From the NCBI RefSeq assembly GCF_001544575.2, contig NZ_FCNY02000008.1, positions 186,001 through 250,000 of the forward strand: a stretch of DNA of 64,000 nucleotides, read 5' to 3'. The translations under genes and the position numbers were made by a program. The notes under the pieces are model-generated. The model did not search any database. It was not told where the DNA came from and saw only the letters and a list, made by a program, of their open reading frames with translations. Source of the DNA: Caballeronia cordobensis. Its GTDB lineage: Bacteria > Pseudomonadota > Gammaproteobacteria > Burkholderiales > Burkholderiaceae. This document shows positions 50,311 to 58,961 of the stretch, piece after piece (positions within the stretch are counted from its first letter, which is position 1; each line of letters starts with the position of its first letter).

Positions 50311-50961
50311 ATGGCTTTCCTCACAAAACTCGATCACGTGGCAGAACGTTTGCGAGAACGGATCATCTCGGGTGAGTACCCGCGCGGCCACAAGCTGAAG
50401 CAGGCGGATATCGCCGCCGAACTCGGCGTATCGATCACGCCGGTGCGCGAGGCGCTCAAGGCGCTCGAAATGGAAGGCTTCGTCGTCAGCGAACCGCATC
50501 GTGGCCTGTCAGTGCCCGATATCGATCCGATGCGCGCACGCGAGATCTTCGAATTGCGCGTCGTGCTGGAGCGCATGCTCGCCTTCAAGGCCGCCGAGCG
50601 CGCGACGAAGGAAGACATCGCCGAGCTGCGCGCGATGCACAAGGAGTTCGTCGCGCTGGTCAAGAGCGGCGAGCGCTTCGCGATTCGCGCCGCGAACGTG
50701 CGGTTTCACTTCCGGCTCTACGAGATCGCCGACTGTCAGCAGACGCTGCAGTTCGTCCGGGTGCTGTGGGCCAAGTTTCCGTTCAACTTCCATTACGATC
50801 AGGCAGGGCGATTCAAGCAGTTGCCGCACGAGCACGTCGAGATCCTGCGCAAGCTCGAGGATCACGACGCGCAGGGCGTGGCGGATGCGATGACCGAGCA
50901 CATCGAGGCCGGCTGGGTTCGGGTCGAGAAGAATCTGACGACGCCGTCCACTGCCGCCTGA
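50311..50961 (+). CDS. GntR-family (FCD-type) transcriptional regulator 2
   Basis: 216-residue regulator, close paralogue of that at 27686. The recognition region ELGVSITPVREALKALEMEG is identical between them. The FCD domain has FELRVVLERML, VRFHFRLYEIA, PHEHVEIL and EHIEAGW. The effector domains differ more than the DNA-binding domains, so the two may read different ligands at the same operators. The ATG at 50311 is where homology begins; no strong ribosome site is seen. It is divergent from the fused CoA-transferase operon across a 280-bp gap containing operator 6. Confidence 0.92.
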   Translation: MAFLTKLDHVAERLRERIISGEYPRGHKLKQADIAAELGVSITPVREALKALEMEGFVVSEPHRGLSVPDIDPMRAREIFELRVVLERMLAFKAAERATKEDIAELRAMHKEFVALVKSGERFAIRAANVRFHFRLYEIADCQQTLQFVRVLWAKFPFNFHYDQAGRFKQLPHEHVEILRKLEDHDAQGVADAMTEHIEAGWVRVEKNLTTPSTAA

Positions 50962-50970
50962 CGGTGCTGC

Positions 50971-50999
50971 CCGGCCAGCGCTGCTTCGGCGCTGACCGG
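50971..50999. terminator. Hairpin between convergent GntR and MHS genes
   Basis: CCGG-C-CAGCG and CGCTG-A-CCGG form a 9-bp stem with one mismatch around a 9-base loop, in the 54-bp gap between convergent genes. It is a likely bidirectional terminator, with no T run. Confidence 0.45.
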
Positions 51000-51015
51000 A
51001 AGGCGCGGGCCGCGA

Positions 51016-52392
51016 TCAACGTCCCGCGCGGGCGGGGGTGAGCGGCTGCCCCGTTTCGGCGGCGATCGGTGCGATCGGCTCCTCTTCCACCAGCGAGCGG
51101 CGGCAGGTTTCCGGCAGCGTGAAATACAGCACGACGAACGCGATCAGCGCGATCGCGCAAAGATAGAACGCCGGCGAAACCGCAATGCCCGTGCTTGCCA
51201 CCAGGGCGGCCGCGATCAGCGGACCGGTGCCCGCGACCGGCCCGGCGCCGAGATTGAGCGCGAGCGCGCCGCTCGTCATCCGCGTGCGCGGCGGGAACAG
51301 CTCCACGACGACAACCGTGTTCATCACGTTGATGAGCGCCTGAAACGACGCGAAGATCACGAGCCCCGCGAATGCGATCAGCAGGCTGCCCGACGACAGC
51401 ATGAAGAACACCGGCAAGCCGAACGCCATGTGTCCGAAGATGCCGATGAGGAAGGTCTTGCGACGGCCGATCACATCCGACAGCCAGCCCGCCAGCGGAC
51501 AGAACAGCCCGTAGAGCACGAGGCTCGCGCCGCTCACCATCACCGATTCGGTGCGCCCCAGATGACCGGTCACGGGCAGATAGTTCACCATGTACGTGAC
51601 GAAGTAGTAGAAGCCGAGACCGGTGATGCTCGCGAACAGGAACGCGATGCCGATCATGCGGATATCTTCCTTCAGCGAAGCAAGGAACGGCGTTCTGGCA
51701 ACGCCGCCCGCCGAGCGCGCCTTGATTTCCTCGAACACCGGCGTGTCTTCGAGCTTCAGCCGCATGTAGAGGCCGACCAGCCCCACAGGCACCGCGAGCA
51801 CGAAGGGAATGCGCCAGCCCCACGCATCGAATGCCTGCGCATCCAGCCTGCTCGATATGGCGAACACCACGAGACTGCCTGCCGCGACGCCGAATGCGGC
51901 CGTCGCCGAAATCACGCTCGCTGCGATGCCCCGGCGATTCGCCGGCGCATATTCGACGAGAAACGTGCCCGCGCCCATCCATTCGCCGCCGACGGACATG
52001 CCTTGCACGCAACGCGTGAGCAGGAGCGCGACGGTCGCCCACATGCCGATGCGCTCATAGGTCGGGAGGATCGCGAGCACGAACGTGGCCGCGCTCATGA
52101 CGATGATCGCGATGGCGAGCGACTCCCGCCGGCCCACACGATCGCCGATCATGCCAAGCACGATGCCGCCCAGCGGACGAAGCAGAAAGGCGATGCCGAA
52201 CACCGCGAGCGATGAAAGCAGCGCGACCGTCGTGTTGCCCGCCGGAAAAAACGCGTGACCGATATTGACCGCGACGAAGCCATACACCGCGAAGTCGAAT
52301 CACTCCATGAAATTGCCGATCAGTGTCGCGATGACCGCGCGCCTTCTGCGAGTCGAGATGTCGGCCTTGGGGCCGCCGTTCGTCGTGTTCAA
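51016..52392 (-). pseudogene. MHS-family MFS transporter interrupted by an in-frame TGA
   Basis: A metabolite:H+ symporter (MHS) family gene of 458 codons. The TTG at 52392 has GGAGACTGCA just upstream. It encodes RRRRAVIATLIGNFMEW-type family sequence, but codon 31, the Trp of the conserved GNFMEWFDFAVYGF motif in helix 1, is TGA (52302-52300) instead of TGG. Downstream, the reading frame continues intact for over 420 codons with all MHS features (FLLRPLGGIVLGMIGDRVGRR; TRCVQGMSVGGEWMGAG). Translation from an internal start would lose part of helix 1. It is either a recent nonsense mutation or a sequencing error. It follows the SMP-30 gene in one unit. Confidence 0.8.
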
Positions 52393-52450
52393 TGCAGTCT
52401 CCGGTTTTGTCTGTTCTGTAGGTGGATCGCGCGCCGATGCGGCCCGCGAT

Positions 52451-53446
52451 TCAGCGCAGCGAGCGGTTCCAGTTCGTTGTCGGCGCGCCGGCGATGGGAC
52501 TTTCGAAGGTCAACACCGCATCGCCGAGCAGGCAGCCGAGGTAGGCGGTTCTCCTGTCTGGACCGCCGAACACGAGGCTCGATACGCTTTTCAGCCGCGA
52601 TGTGCCGGTCGTCGCCATGTCGTCGGGCGTGAGCGAACGGGCCGCGTAGCGCGACGCGAGGTAAGCCGTGTACTCGACGTCGAGGTCTTCGAGCACGATC
52701 TGCGTCGAGCCGTCCGGCCGAACGACGATGACGCGGTTGCTGCCGACGCAGGTGACCCACACGCCGCCGAATGCGTCGAAGCACAGGCCGTCCGGAAAGT
52801 CGGCGCCTTCGTATTGGCAGACGATTTCCTTCGGTCCCAGCGACGGTCCCGGCAGCAGGGAGAACCGGCTCGTCTTCTGCGCGTAGGTTTCGTTCACGTA
52901 CAGCCACTTGCCGTCAGGAGAGAAGGCGATTTCGTTCGTATAGCCAAGACCGTCCGCCACGATGCGCGATCCTTTCGCGTCCGCCACGCCGATGAAGCCA
53001 TCGGCAACATCGCGCGTCCACGCCCGCGCACGCGGACGCATGCGCGTGCTGACCGTGAACCAGATCGCGCCGTTGCCGTCTTCGACGACGAAGTTCGTCG
53101 GCGGCATGGGCGCGTTGTCTACGGTCTCCACGACGGGTTCGACCGCGCCGTTTCCATCGATGCTGAAGATGCCGCCGAGCTCGCTGCCGAGGTTGGCGAA
53201 CAGCACCTTGCCGCGCGTCGATAACGCGATGCCATTGGGCACATAGCGACGCGGATTGCCGTCGGCCGGCAGGACATGACGCGGCGAGCCGCCGGGACGC
53301 CAGTGCGTGTAGCCGCCTGCGCCGTGCGCGGCGATCAGTTCGCCCGTCTCAAGCGCGAGCACGCACTCCGGCCGGGTGAGGCCGGCAGCGGAGACGCGCA
53401 AGTCGGAAAAAACAAGCCGGAAGTCGGGCCTGAGTGGATAGGACAT
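52451..53446 (-). CDS. SMP-30/gluconolactonase-like beta-propeller protein
   Basis: 331-residue SMP-30 family protein, more distant from the other two in the window. Motifs include RRYVPNGIALSTRG, PPTNFVVEDGNGAIWFTVS, LGYTNEIAFSPDGKWLYVNET and FPDGLCFDAFGGVWVTCVGS, which supply the Asn and Asp metal ligands. It probably opens a lactone. GGGAGAGCTTCCG precedes the ATG at 53446; the longer frame from 53551 runs through the operator. It leads a unit with the disrupted MHS transporter and lies downstream of island operator 7. Confidence 0.85.
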   Translation of the reverse strand: MSYPLRPDFRLVFSDLRVSAAGLTRPECVLALETGELIAAHGAGGYTHWRPGGSPRHVLPADGNPRRYVPNGIALSTRGKVLFANLGSELGGIFSIDGNGAVEPVVETVDNAPMPPTNFVVEDGNGAIWFTVSTRMRPRARAWTRDVADGFIGVADAKGSRIVADGLGYTNEIAFSPDGKWLYVNETYAQKTSRFSLLPGPSLGPKEIVCQYEGADFPDGLCFDAFGGVWVTCVGSNRVIVVRPDGSTQIVLEDLDVEYTAYLASRYAARSLTPDDMATTGTSRLKSVSSLVFGGPDRRTAYLGCLLGDAVLTFESPIAGAPTTNWNRSLR

Positions 53447-53530
53447 CGGAAGCTCTCCCGCATGGGTTGGACGTGAAAGGGCGCACGCCGGTACGTGAAA
53501 ACGCCGGTACGTCTGCCGGTGGTCCCAGAC

Positions 53531-53562
53531 AATATAATTTATATTTTGCATTTTATAAAATG
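53531..53562. promoter_or_regulatory. Island operator 7: two AT-rich palindromes
   Basis: AATATAA-T-TTATATT (53531-53545) is a perfect 15-bp palindrome followed by TTGCA. CATTTTATAAAATG (53549-53562) is a perfect 14-bp palindrome four bases further on. The pair lies about 85 bp upstream of the SMP-30 start and just after the end of the dehydratase gene. It is the right-most copy of the island motif seen. Confidence 0.65.
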
Positions 53563-53591
53563 ATGCCGTCGAGCGCAGCGGCGGACGGCGC

Positions 53592-55130
53592 TTACATCTG
53601 CGCGCCGATCATCCAGGGCACGAACTCGTCGTCACCGACGCCAAGCGCTTCGCTTCGACTCTTCTCGCCGCTGGCGACGCGCAGGATTGCGCGGAAGATC
53701 TCTTCGCCTTTTTCCTGCACCGTGGCGCTGCCGTCCATGATGTCGCCGCAGTTGATGTCCATGTCGTCGCGCATGCGCTCGAACATCTTCGTGTTGGTCG
53801 CCAGCTTGATCGATGGTGCGGGTTTCGCGCCGAAGCAGGAACCGCGTCCCGTCGTGAACAGCACGAGATTGGCGCCGCTCGCGACCTGGCCGGTCGCGCC
53901 CATCGGGTCATAGCCGGGCGCATCCATGAAGACGAGGCCGTGGATCTCGATGGGCTCCGCATAGCGATACACGCCCATGAGCGGCGTCGATCCGCTCTTG
54001 GCCACCGCGCCCAGCGATTTTTCGAGGATCGTCGTCAGGCCGCCTGCCTTGTTGCCCGGCGTCGGATTGTTGTCGATGCTGCCTTTCTCGCGTTCCGCAT
54101 AGCCTTCCCACCAATGAATGCGCTCCACGATCTTCTCGCCGACCTCGCGCGAGATCGCGCGGCGGGTGAGCAGGTGTTCCGCGCCGTAGATCTCCGGGGT
54201 CTCGCTCAGGATCGCCGTGCCGCCGTGCCGCACCAGCAGGTCGACCGCCGCGCCGAGCGCGGGATTCGCCGTGATGCCCGAATAGCCGTCCGAGCCGCCG
54301 CATTGCAGCGCGATGCTCAACGCCGACACGGGCACCGGTTCGCGCGTGACTTCGTTCGCGGCGGGGAGCAGCGCGTGGACCGCCTCGATCGCGGCATCGA
54401 TCGTTGCTTGCGTGCCGCCTAGCTCCTGCATCACGAGCGGAACCATGCGCGGTCCGCTTTGCACGTTTTCGGCGACGAACATGGCGCCCATCTGATTCGC
54501 TTCGCAGCCCAGTCCGATGACGAGCACGGCGGCGAAATTGGCGTGCTTCACATACCCGCCGATGGTTCGGCGCAGTTGCGCGATGCCCTCGCCGTGGTGA
54601 TCGATGCAACAGCCGAAGCTATGCGTGACGGGCACGACGCCATCGACGTTTGGATAATTCGCCAGCGCGCCCGGTGCTGCGAAATGTTGCGCGACGCGTT
54701 TGGTGACGGTGGCCGAACAGTTGACCGTGCTGACAACGCCGATGTAATTGCGTGTCGCGACGCGGCCGTCGGCCCGGCGAAAACCCATGAAAGTGAGCGG
54801 TGTGCCGGGTGGGTCGACGGGTTTGACGTCGCAGCCGTACGCGTAGTCGCGGTCGAATGCGCCGATCGAGAGGTTGTGCGTATGCACGTGCTGGCCCCGT
54901 GCGATATCGGCCGTGGCGAAGCCGATCACCTGGCCGTAGCGGCGCACCGCTTCGCCCTTCGTGATCGAACGCAATGCGATCTTGTGGGCGGCGGGAATGT
55001 CGTCCAGCAGGACGATGTCGTCGAATTCGGGCAAGGTCGTGCCCGCCGTGAGGGCGTCGCGCGCGATGGCGACGTCGTCGGTTTCGTGAAGTTTCAGGGC
55101 TCGTGATGCGGTGAAGGTGAGGGTGTCCAT
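53592..55130 (-). CDS. UxaA-family altronate/galactarate-type dehydratase
   Basis: 512-residue sugar-acid dehydratase. The N-terminal SAF domain (about 1-95; IPAAHKIALRSITKGEAVRRYGQ and HVHTHNLS) is followed by the large UxaA catalytic domain. It contains TRNYIGVVSTVNCSATV, THSFGCCIDHHGEG, ALQCGGSDGYSGITANPALG and FTTGRGSCFGAKPAPSIK, with cysteines that may hold iron. It would remove water from an aldonate or aldarate to give a 2-keto-3-deoxy acid. GGAGGATCGAC precedes the ATG at 55130. It is divergent from the sugar ABC operon, with a LacI-type palindrome between, so both probably serve one sugar acid or sugar. Confidence 0.88.
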   Translation of the reverse strand: MDTLTFTASRALKLHETDDVAIARDALTAGTTLPEFDDIVLLDDIPAAHKIALRSITKGEAVRRYGQVIGFATADIARGQHVHTHNLSIGAFDRDYAYGCDVKPVDPPGTPLTFMGFRRADGRVATRNYIGVVSTVNCSATVTKRVAQHFAAPGALANYPNVDGVVPVTHSFGCCIDHHGEGIAQLRRTIGGYVKHANFAAVLVIGLGCEANQMGAMFVAENVQSGPRMVPLVMQELGGTQATIDAAIEAVHALLPAANEVTREPVPVSALSIALQCGGSDGYSGITANPALGAAVDLLVRHGGTAILSETPEIYGAEHLLTRRAISREVGEKIVERIHWWEGYAEREKGSIDNNPTPGNKAGGLTTILEKSLGAVAKSGSTPLMGVYRYAEPIEIHGLVFMDAPGYDPMGATGQVASGANLVLFTTGRGSCFGAKPAPSIKLATNTKMFERMRDDMDINCGDIMDGSATVQEKGEEIFRAILRVASGEKSRSEALGVGDDEFVPWMIGAQM

Positions 55131-55464
55131 GTCGATCCTCCGGTGCGATCGGTGGGGAAGAAACGCCGATGGTGCAAGAGAGGGCGAGGATTGGGGAAGG
55201 TGGTCGGACCATCGTCGAGGCGCGGGGCTGGCGGCGGCTGCGTTACCGGTAACGCACTCGAATTGCACGAGCTGCCGAACAATCGCTATACTGGCTCCGC
55301 GATCGTGTGGCCCGACCACTTCGATTGGCCTGACCGCAGAACGAATCAAGCAGACTGACTGGAAGTGTCGCATCGGCCCCGCGTTCGATGCGCCGGAAAG
55401 GAGCGTGCTGTAGATGAAGTCGCGCAGCGCCCTCTCCACAAGAAAAATGAAAGGAGACGATTCG
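55131..55464. other. Divergent promoter region, dehydratase / sugar importer
   Basis: This 334-bp gap has no convincing gene. It holds the 18-bp palindrome listed separately and presumably two outward promoters. Short frames on both strands are continuations of the flanking genes without ribosome sites. Confidence 0.55.
55239..55256. promoter_or_regulatory. Perfect 18-bp palindrome, LacI-type operator candidate
   Basis: TGCGTTACCGGTAACGCA is fully symmetric. The core GTTACCGGTAAC equals the core recognised by E. coli GntR (LacI family) upstream of gluconate genes, and its even-length CG centre is typical of LacI-family sites. It lies between the dehydratase and sugar importer genes, about 110 bp and 210 bp from their starts. 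No LacI-family gene is in the window. Confidence 0.65.
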
Positions 55465-56499
55465 ATGTTCCGTAAAGGAAGGCCAGTGAGCGCCGCGCTC
55501 GCGCTTGCCGCCTGCGCGCTTACGAGCGTAGCGCAAGCGCAGGTCGCAACGGGCGACACCACGCAGAAGAAGATCGCACTATCGAATAGCTTCGCCGGCA
55601 ACGCGTGGCGGCAGTCGATGCTCAAGAGCTGGAACGCCGTCGCGCAGCAGGCGGTGGCGGACAAGAAGATCGCGGCCGCGCCCGCTTTCACGACCGCCGA
55701 AAATCAGGTGACGGAACAGGCGCAGCAGGTCCAGAACCTGATTCTGCAGGGCTATAACGCGATCGTCATCGACGCCGTATCGCCCACCGCGCTCAACGGC
55801 ACCATCAAGAAGGCGTGCGCCGCGGGCGTGGTCGTCGTGTCATTCGACGGCATTGTCGACGAGCCGTGCGCGTATCGTGTGAACTTCGACTTCAAGGGTT
55901 GGGCAGAGCAGGGCGTCGACTATCTGGCGACGCGGCTCAACGGAAAGGGCAACATTCTGGAAGTGCGCGGCGTGGCCGGCATTTCCGTCGACAACCTCAT
56001 GCACGAAGGCGTGCTGGAGGGGCTCAAGAAGCATCCGGGGCTCAAGCTCGTCGGATCGGTCAATGGCGACTGGACGCAATCGGTCGCGCAAAAGAGCGTC
56101 GCCGGCATTCTTCCGACGTTGCCGCAAGTCGATGGCGTCGCCACCGAAGGCGAGATGTCGTTTGGCATCGCACAGGCGTTCAAGGCCGCCAGCCGTCCCG
56201 CGCCGCCGATGATCATCGGCAGCACGTATCCCGAACTGCAATGGTGGAACGAACAGGCGAAGACCGGCTATCAGTCGCGCTCGCTGTCGAATCCGCCGGG
56301 CGCGGTCTCGTTCGCGTTCTGGGTCGCCCAGCAGGTGCTCGCGGGCAAGAAGCTCCCGAAGGAAGTGACCATCAACGTGCCGCTGCTCGCCATCTCGCAA
56401 GAGGAGTTGCCCGCGAAGCTGGCCGCGACGCCGCCGGGCGGCATCGCCGACGTAACCTACACCTTGCCGCAGACCGTGGCCCTGCTCGACAAGAAGTAA
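55465..56499 (+). CDS. Sugar ABC transporter substrate-binding protein 1
   Basis: 344-residue periplasmic binding protein of the Peripla_BP_4 (ribose/xylose-type) family. The signal peptide covers about 1-25 (ends VAQAQ), then VATGDTTQKKIALSNSFAGN. QGYNAIVIDAVSPTAL and VVVSFDGIVDEPCAYRV are ligand-region motifs. AAAGGAGACGATTCG precedes the ATG at 55465, which decides against the upstream ATG at 55414. It is the first gene of a six-gene operon, and a second, closely related binding protein ends that operon. Confidence 0.92.
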   Translation: MFRKGRPVSAALALAACALTSVAQAQVATGDTTQKKIALSNSFAGNAWRQSMLKSWNAVAQQAVADKKIAAAPAFTTAENQVTEQAQQVQNLILQGYNAIVIDAVSPTALNGTIKKACAAGVVVVSFDGIVDEPCAYRVNFDFKGWAEQGVDYLATRLNGKGNILEVRGVAGISVDNLMHEGVLEGLKKHPGLKLVGSVNGDWTQSVAQKSVAGILPTLPQVDGVATEGEMSFGIAQAFKAASRPAPPMIIGSTYPELQWWNEQAKTGYQSRSLSNPPGAVSFAFWVAQQVLAGKKLPKEVTINVPLLAISQEELPAKLAATPPGGIADVTYTLPQTVALLDKK

Positions 56500-56532
56500 G
56501 CATGGCATGACGCCACGTAGGGAGGCATGTGA

Positions 56533-58014
56533 ATGGGCGCAACAATCGACAATGAGGAACGGCGCGCGCTGATTCGCTTCGAAGGCATCGGCAAGACCTT
56601 CGGGCGGGTGCGCGCGCTCGCGGACATCGACTTCGCGTTCATGCAGGGCGAATGCGTCGGCATCGCGGGGCACAACGGCGCGGGCAAATCGACGCTGATG
56701 GCCGTGCTCGCGGGCGTGTATGCGCCGACGCAGGGCCGCATCGAAGTGAACGGGCAGAGCGCGCCGCACTACGACGCCAACGCCGCGCGCGAGGCCGGCG
56801 TGCGCTGCGTGTTTCAGGAACTCTCGTTGTGCGCGAACCTGACGGTCGCGGAGAACATGACGATCGTGCATCCGCAATTGCGCGGACGCGGCTGGCGGCG
56901 CAGGGCCACGGCGCTCATGCGCGAGAAGCTCGAAGAAATCTTTCCGGGCAATGGACTCAAGGGCAACGAAGTCGTTTCCGATCTGACGCTCACGCAGCAG
57001 CAGATGGTCGAGATCGCGCGCGGCTTCACGGTGACGGACGCACCCGTGCGTCTTGTGATTCTTGACGAGCCGACTTCGTCGCTCGATGCACACACCGCCG
57101 ATCAGCTGCTGGCCTTCGTGCGGCGCGCGGCGGAAAGCGGCATCACGTGCCTGCTCATCACGCACATGCTCGGTGAGATCGAGCGCGTCGCGGATCGCGT
57201 GATGGTGATGCGCGACGGCGGCATCGTCGGCGTGCTGCCGCGCGACTCGGCGGACCGGGCGTCGATCATTCAGGCGATGGGCCAGCATCTCGAAGCGGAG
57301 CGGACGCCGGCCGCCGCGCGCATGCGCGATGCGCAGAGCGGCGAGAAAGCATTTCGCTGGAACGTCGGCGCCAGAAAACATACGTCGATCGAAGCATCGC
57401 GCGGCGAGATCGTCGGCTTCGCCGGACTCGCGGGGCAAGGGCAGACAGAAGCGCTGCTCGCCATCTACGATGCCGCGACGAGCCGCGGCGCGGGCCGCAT
57501 GAAAGCCGCGTTCGTCGCGGGGGATCGCGGGCGCGACGGCGTGTTCCCGGTGTGGTCGATCGCGCAGAACCTCGACATGCGGTGGCTCGTCGGCGGCGCG
57601 AAACGCAAGCGCGGCTTGATCGATTTCGCGGCGGCGCGCGCGCTTGCGGAAGCGTGGCGCACGAAGATCGGCATACGCGGCGCATCGATGAACGCCGGCA
57701 TTCTGTCGCTCTCGGGCGGCAATCAGCAGAAGGTGCTGTTCGCGCGCGCGCTCGCATCGGACGCGCAACTCATTCTGATGGACGATCCCACGCGCGGCGT
57801 CGATGTCGGCACCAAGCGCGATATCTACCGGCTCGTTCACGACGAAGCCGCGAAAGGCCGCACATTCATCTGGTACACGACAGAAAACGAAGAACTGTCG
57901 CATTGCGACCGCACGTATGTCTTCCGCTCGTCGGCGGTGACGCGCGTGCTGCACGCCGACGAATGCACGGAAGAAGCGCTGCTCGCGGCGAGCTTCGAGG
58001 AGCAGGCCGCATGA
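56533..58014 (+). CDS. Sugar ABC transporter ATP-binding protein (two-domain)
   Basis: 493-residue fused ATPase of the RbsA/XylG type. Domain 1 has intact Walker A (GHNGAGKST) and Walker B (VILDEPTSSLD). Domain 2 has the usual degenerate P-loop (FAGLAGQGQTEALLAIYDA) but intact LSGGNQQKVLFARAL and ILMDDPTRGVDVG. It powers import through the two permeases that follow. GGGAGGCATGTGA precedes the ATG, and its TGA overlaps the next ATG (ATGA). Confidence 0.93.
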   Translation: MGATIDNEERRALIRFEGIGKTFGRVRALADIDFAFMQGECVGIAGHNGAGKSTLMAVLAGVYAPTQGRIEVNGQSAPHYDANAAREAGVRCVFQELSLCANLTVAENMTIVHPQLRGRGWRRRATALMREKLEEIFPGNGLKGNEVVSDLTLTQQQMVEIARGFTVTDAPVRLVILDEPTSSLDAHTADQLLAFVRRAAESGITCLLITHMLGEIERVADRVMVMRDGGIVGVLPRDSADRASIIQAMGQHLEAERTPAAARMRDAQSGEKAFRWNVGARKHTSIEASRGEIVGFAGLAGQGQTEALLAIYDAATSRGAGRMKAAFVAGDRGRDGVFPVWSIAQNLDMRWLVGGAKRKRGLIDFAAARALAEAWRTKIGIRGASMNAGILSLSGGNQQKVLFARALASDAQLILMDDPTRGVDVGTKRDIYRLVHDEAAKGRTFIWYTTENEELSHCDRTYVFRSSAVTRVLHADECTEEALLAASFEEQAA

Positions 58015-58961
58015 CCGCCATGCGCATCACGTTTCGGGGCACGCAGGCGCGACTGCGCGCGCTGCTTCCGGCGATCTCGCTCGTCGCGGTGCTGGTGCCG
58101 ATTCTCATCATGCAGCCTGCGGTGATGAGCTATTTCGGATCGAGCCTGCTGCTCAATCTGGCCGTGCCGATCGTGCTGGCGACGCTCGCGCAGCTCGCCA
58201 TTATCACCGTCAACGATCTCGACTTGTCCATCGGGCCGTTCGTGAGTCTCGTCGCGTGCATCGGCGCGACGCTGCTCGTCAAGACGCCGTGGCTCGGCGC
58301 GCTCGCGCTCGCCGGTTGCGTGCTCGCGTATGCGGCGGTCGGCGCGCTGATCGAGCTACGGCAGATTCCGTCCATCGTCGTGACGCTCGGACTGTCCTTC
58401 GTGTGGAGCGGGCTCGCCATCGTGCTGTTGCCTTCGCCGGGCGGTACGAGCCCCGGCTGGCTCGGCACGGCGATGGGTTATCAGACGCCGTTCATCGCCG
58501 CGCCTATCGTGTGGTCGGTGCTGATCGCCATCGTGGGCCATATTCTGCTGATGCGGACCTCGGCCGGCGTGCGCATACGCGGGGCGGGCGGCAATCCGCG
58601 CGCGATGCGGCGCTTCGGCTGGTCGCTCGTGCGCAGCAAGGCGACGCTCTACGGCATCGCGGGCGTGTTCGGCGTGCTGTCGGGGCTTTCGCTGCTCGGC
58701 CTCACGACCTCCGCCGACGCGAATCTCGCGCTGCGCTACACGCTGCTTTCGATCGCCGCGGTGATCCTCGGCGGCGGCGAGTTCGTCGGCGGTCGCGTAT
58801 CGGTCATCGGCGCGGTGCTCGGCGCGATCACGCTCACGCTCGCGGCGTCGTTCCTCGCCTTTCTCAACATCTCGGCGGATTGGCAAGTCGGCATGCAGGG
58901 CGCGATCCTGATCGTCGTGCTGTCGTTGCGCGTGCTGCTGCAACGCGGGGAGCGGCAATGA
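58011..58961 (+). CDS. Sugar ABC transporter permease 1
   Basis: 316-residue inner-membrane permease of the RbsC family. LNLAVPIVLATLAQLAIITVNDLDLSIGPF is the hallmark helix and loop, and RRFGWSLVRSKATLYGIAGVFGVLSGL is the cytoplasmic coupling region. It overlaps the ATPase stop and the next start codon by 4 bp each. It would pair with the second permease as a heterodimer. Confidence 0.92.
   Translation: MTAMRITFRGTQARLRALLPAISLVAVLVPILIMQPAVMSYFGSSLLLNLAVPIVLATLAQLAIITVNDLDLSIGPFVSLVACIGATLLVKTPWLGALALAGCVLAYAAVGALIELRQIPSIVVTLGLSFVWSGLAIVLLPSPGGTSPGWLGTAMGYQTPFIAAPIVWSVLIAIVGHILLMRTSAGVRIRGAGGNPRAMRRFGWSLVRSKATLYGIAGVFGVLSGLSLLGLTTSADANLALRYTLLSIAAVILGGGEFVGGRVSVIGAVLGAITLTLAASFLAFLNISADWQVGMQGAILIVVLSLRVLLQRGERQ

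Noticed and set aside
55840-57954. A 704-codon open frame on the minus strand
   Set aside because: It is antisense to the sugar-binding protein and ATPase genes, has no ribosome site, and its composition is typical of a shadow frame.
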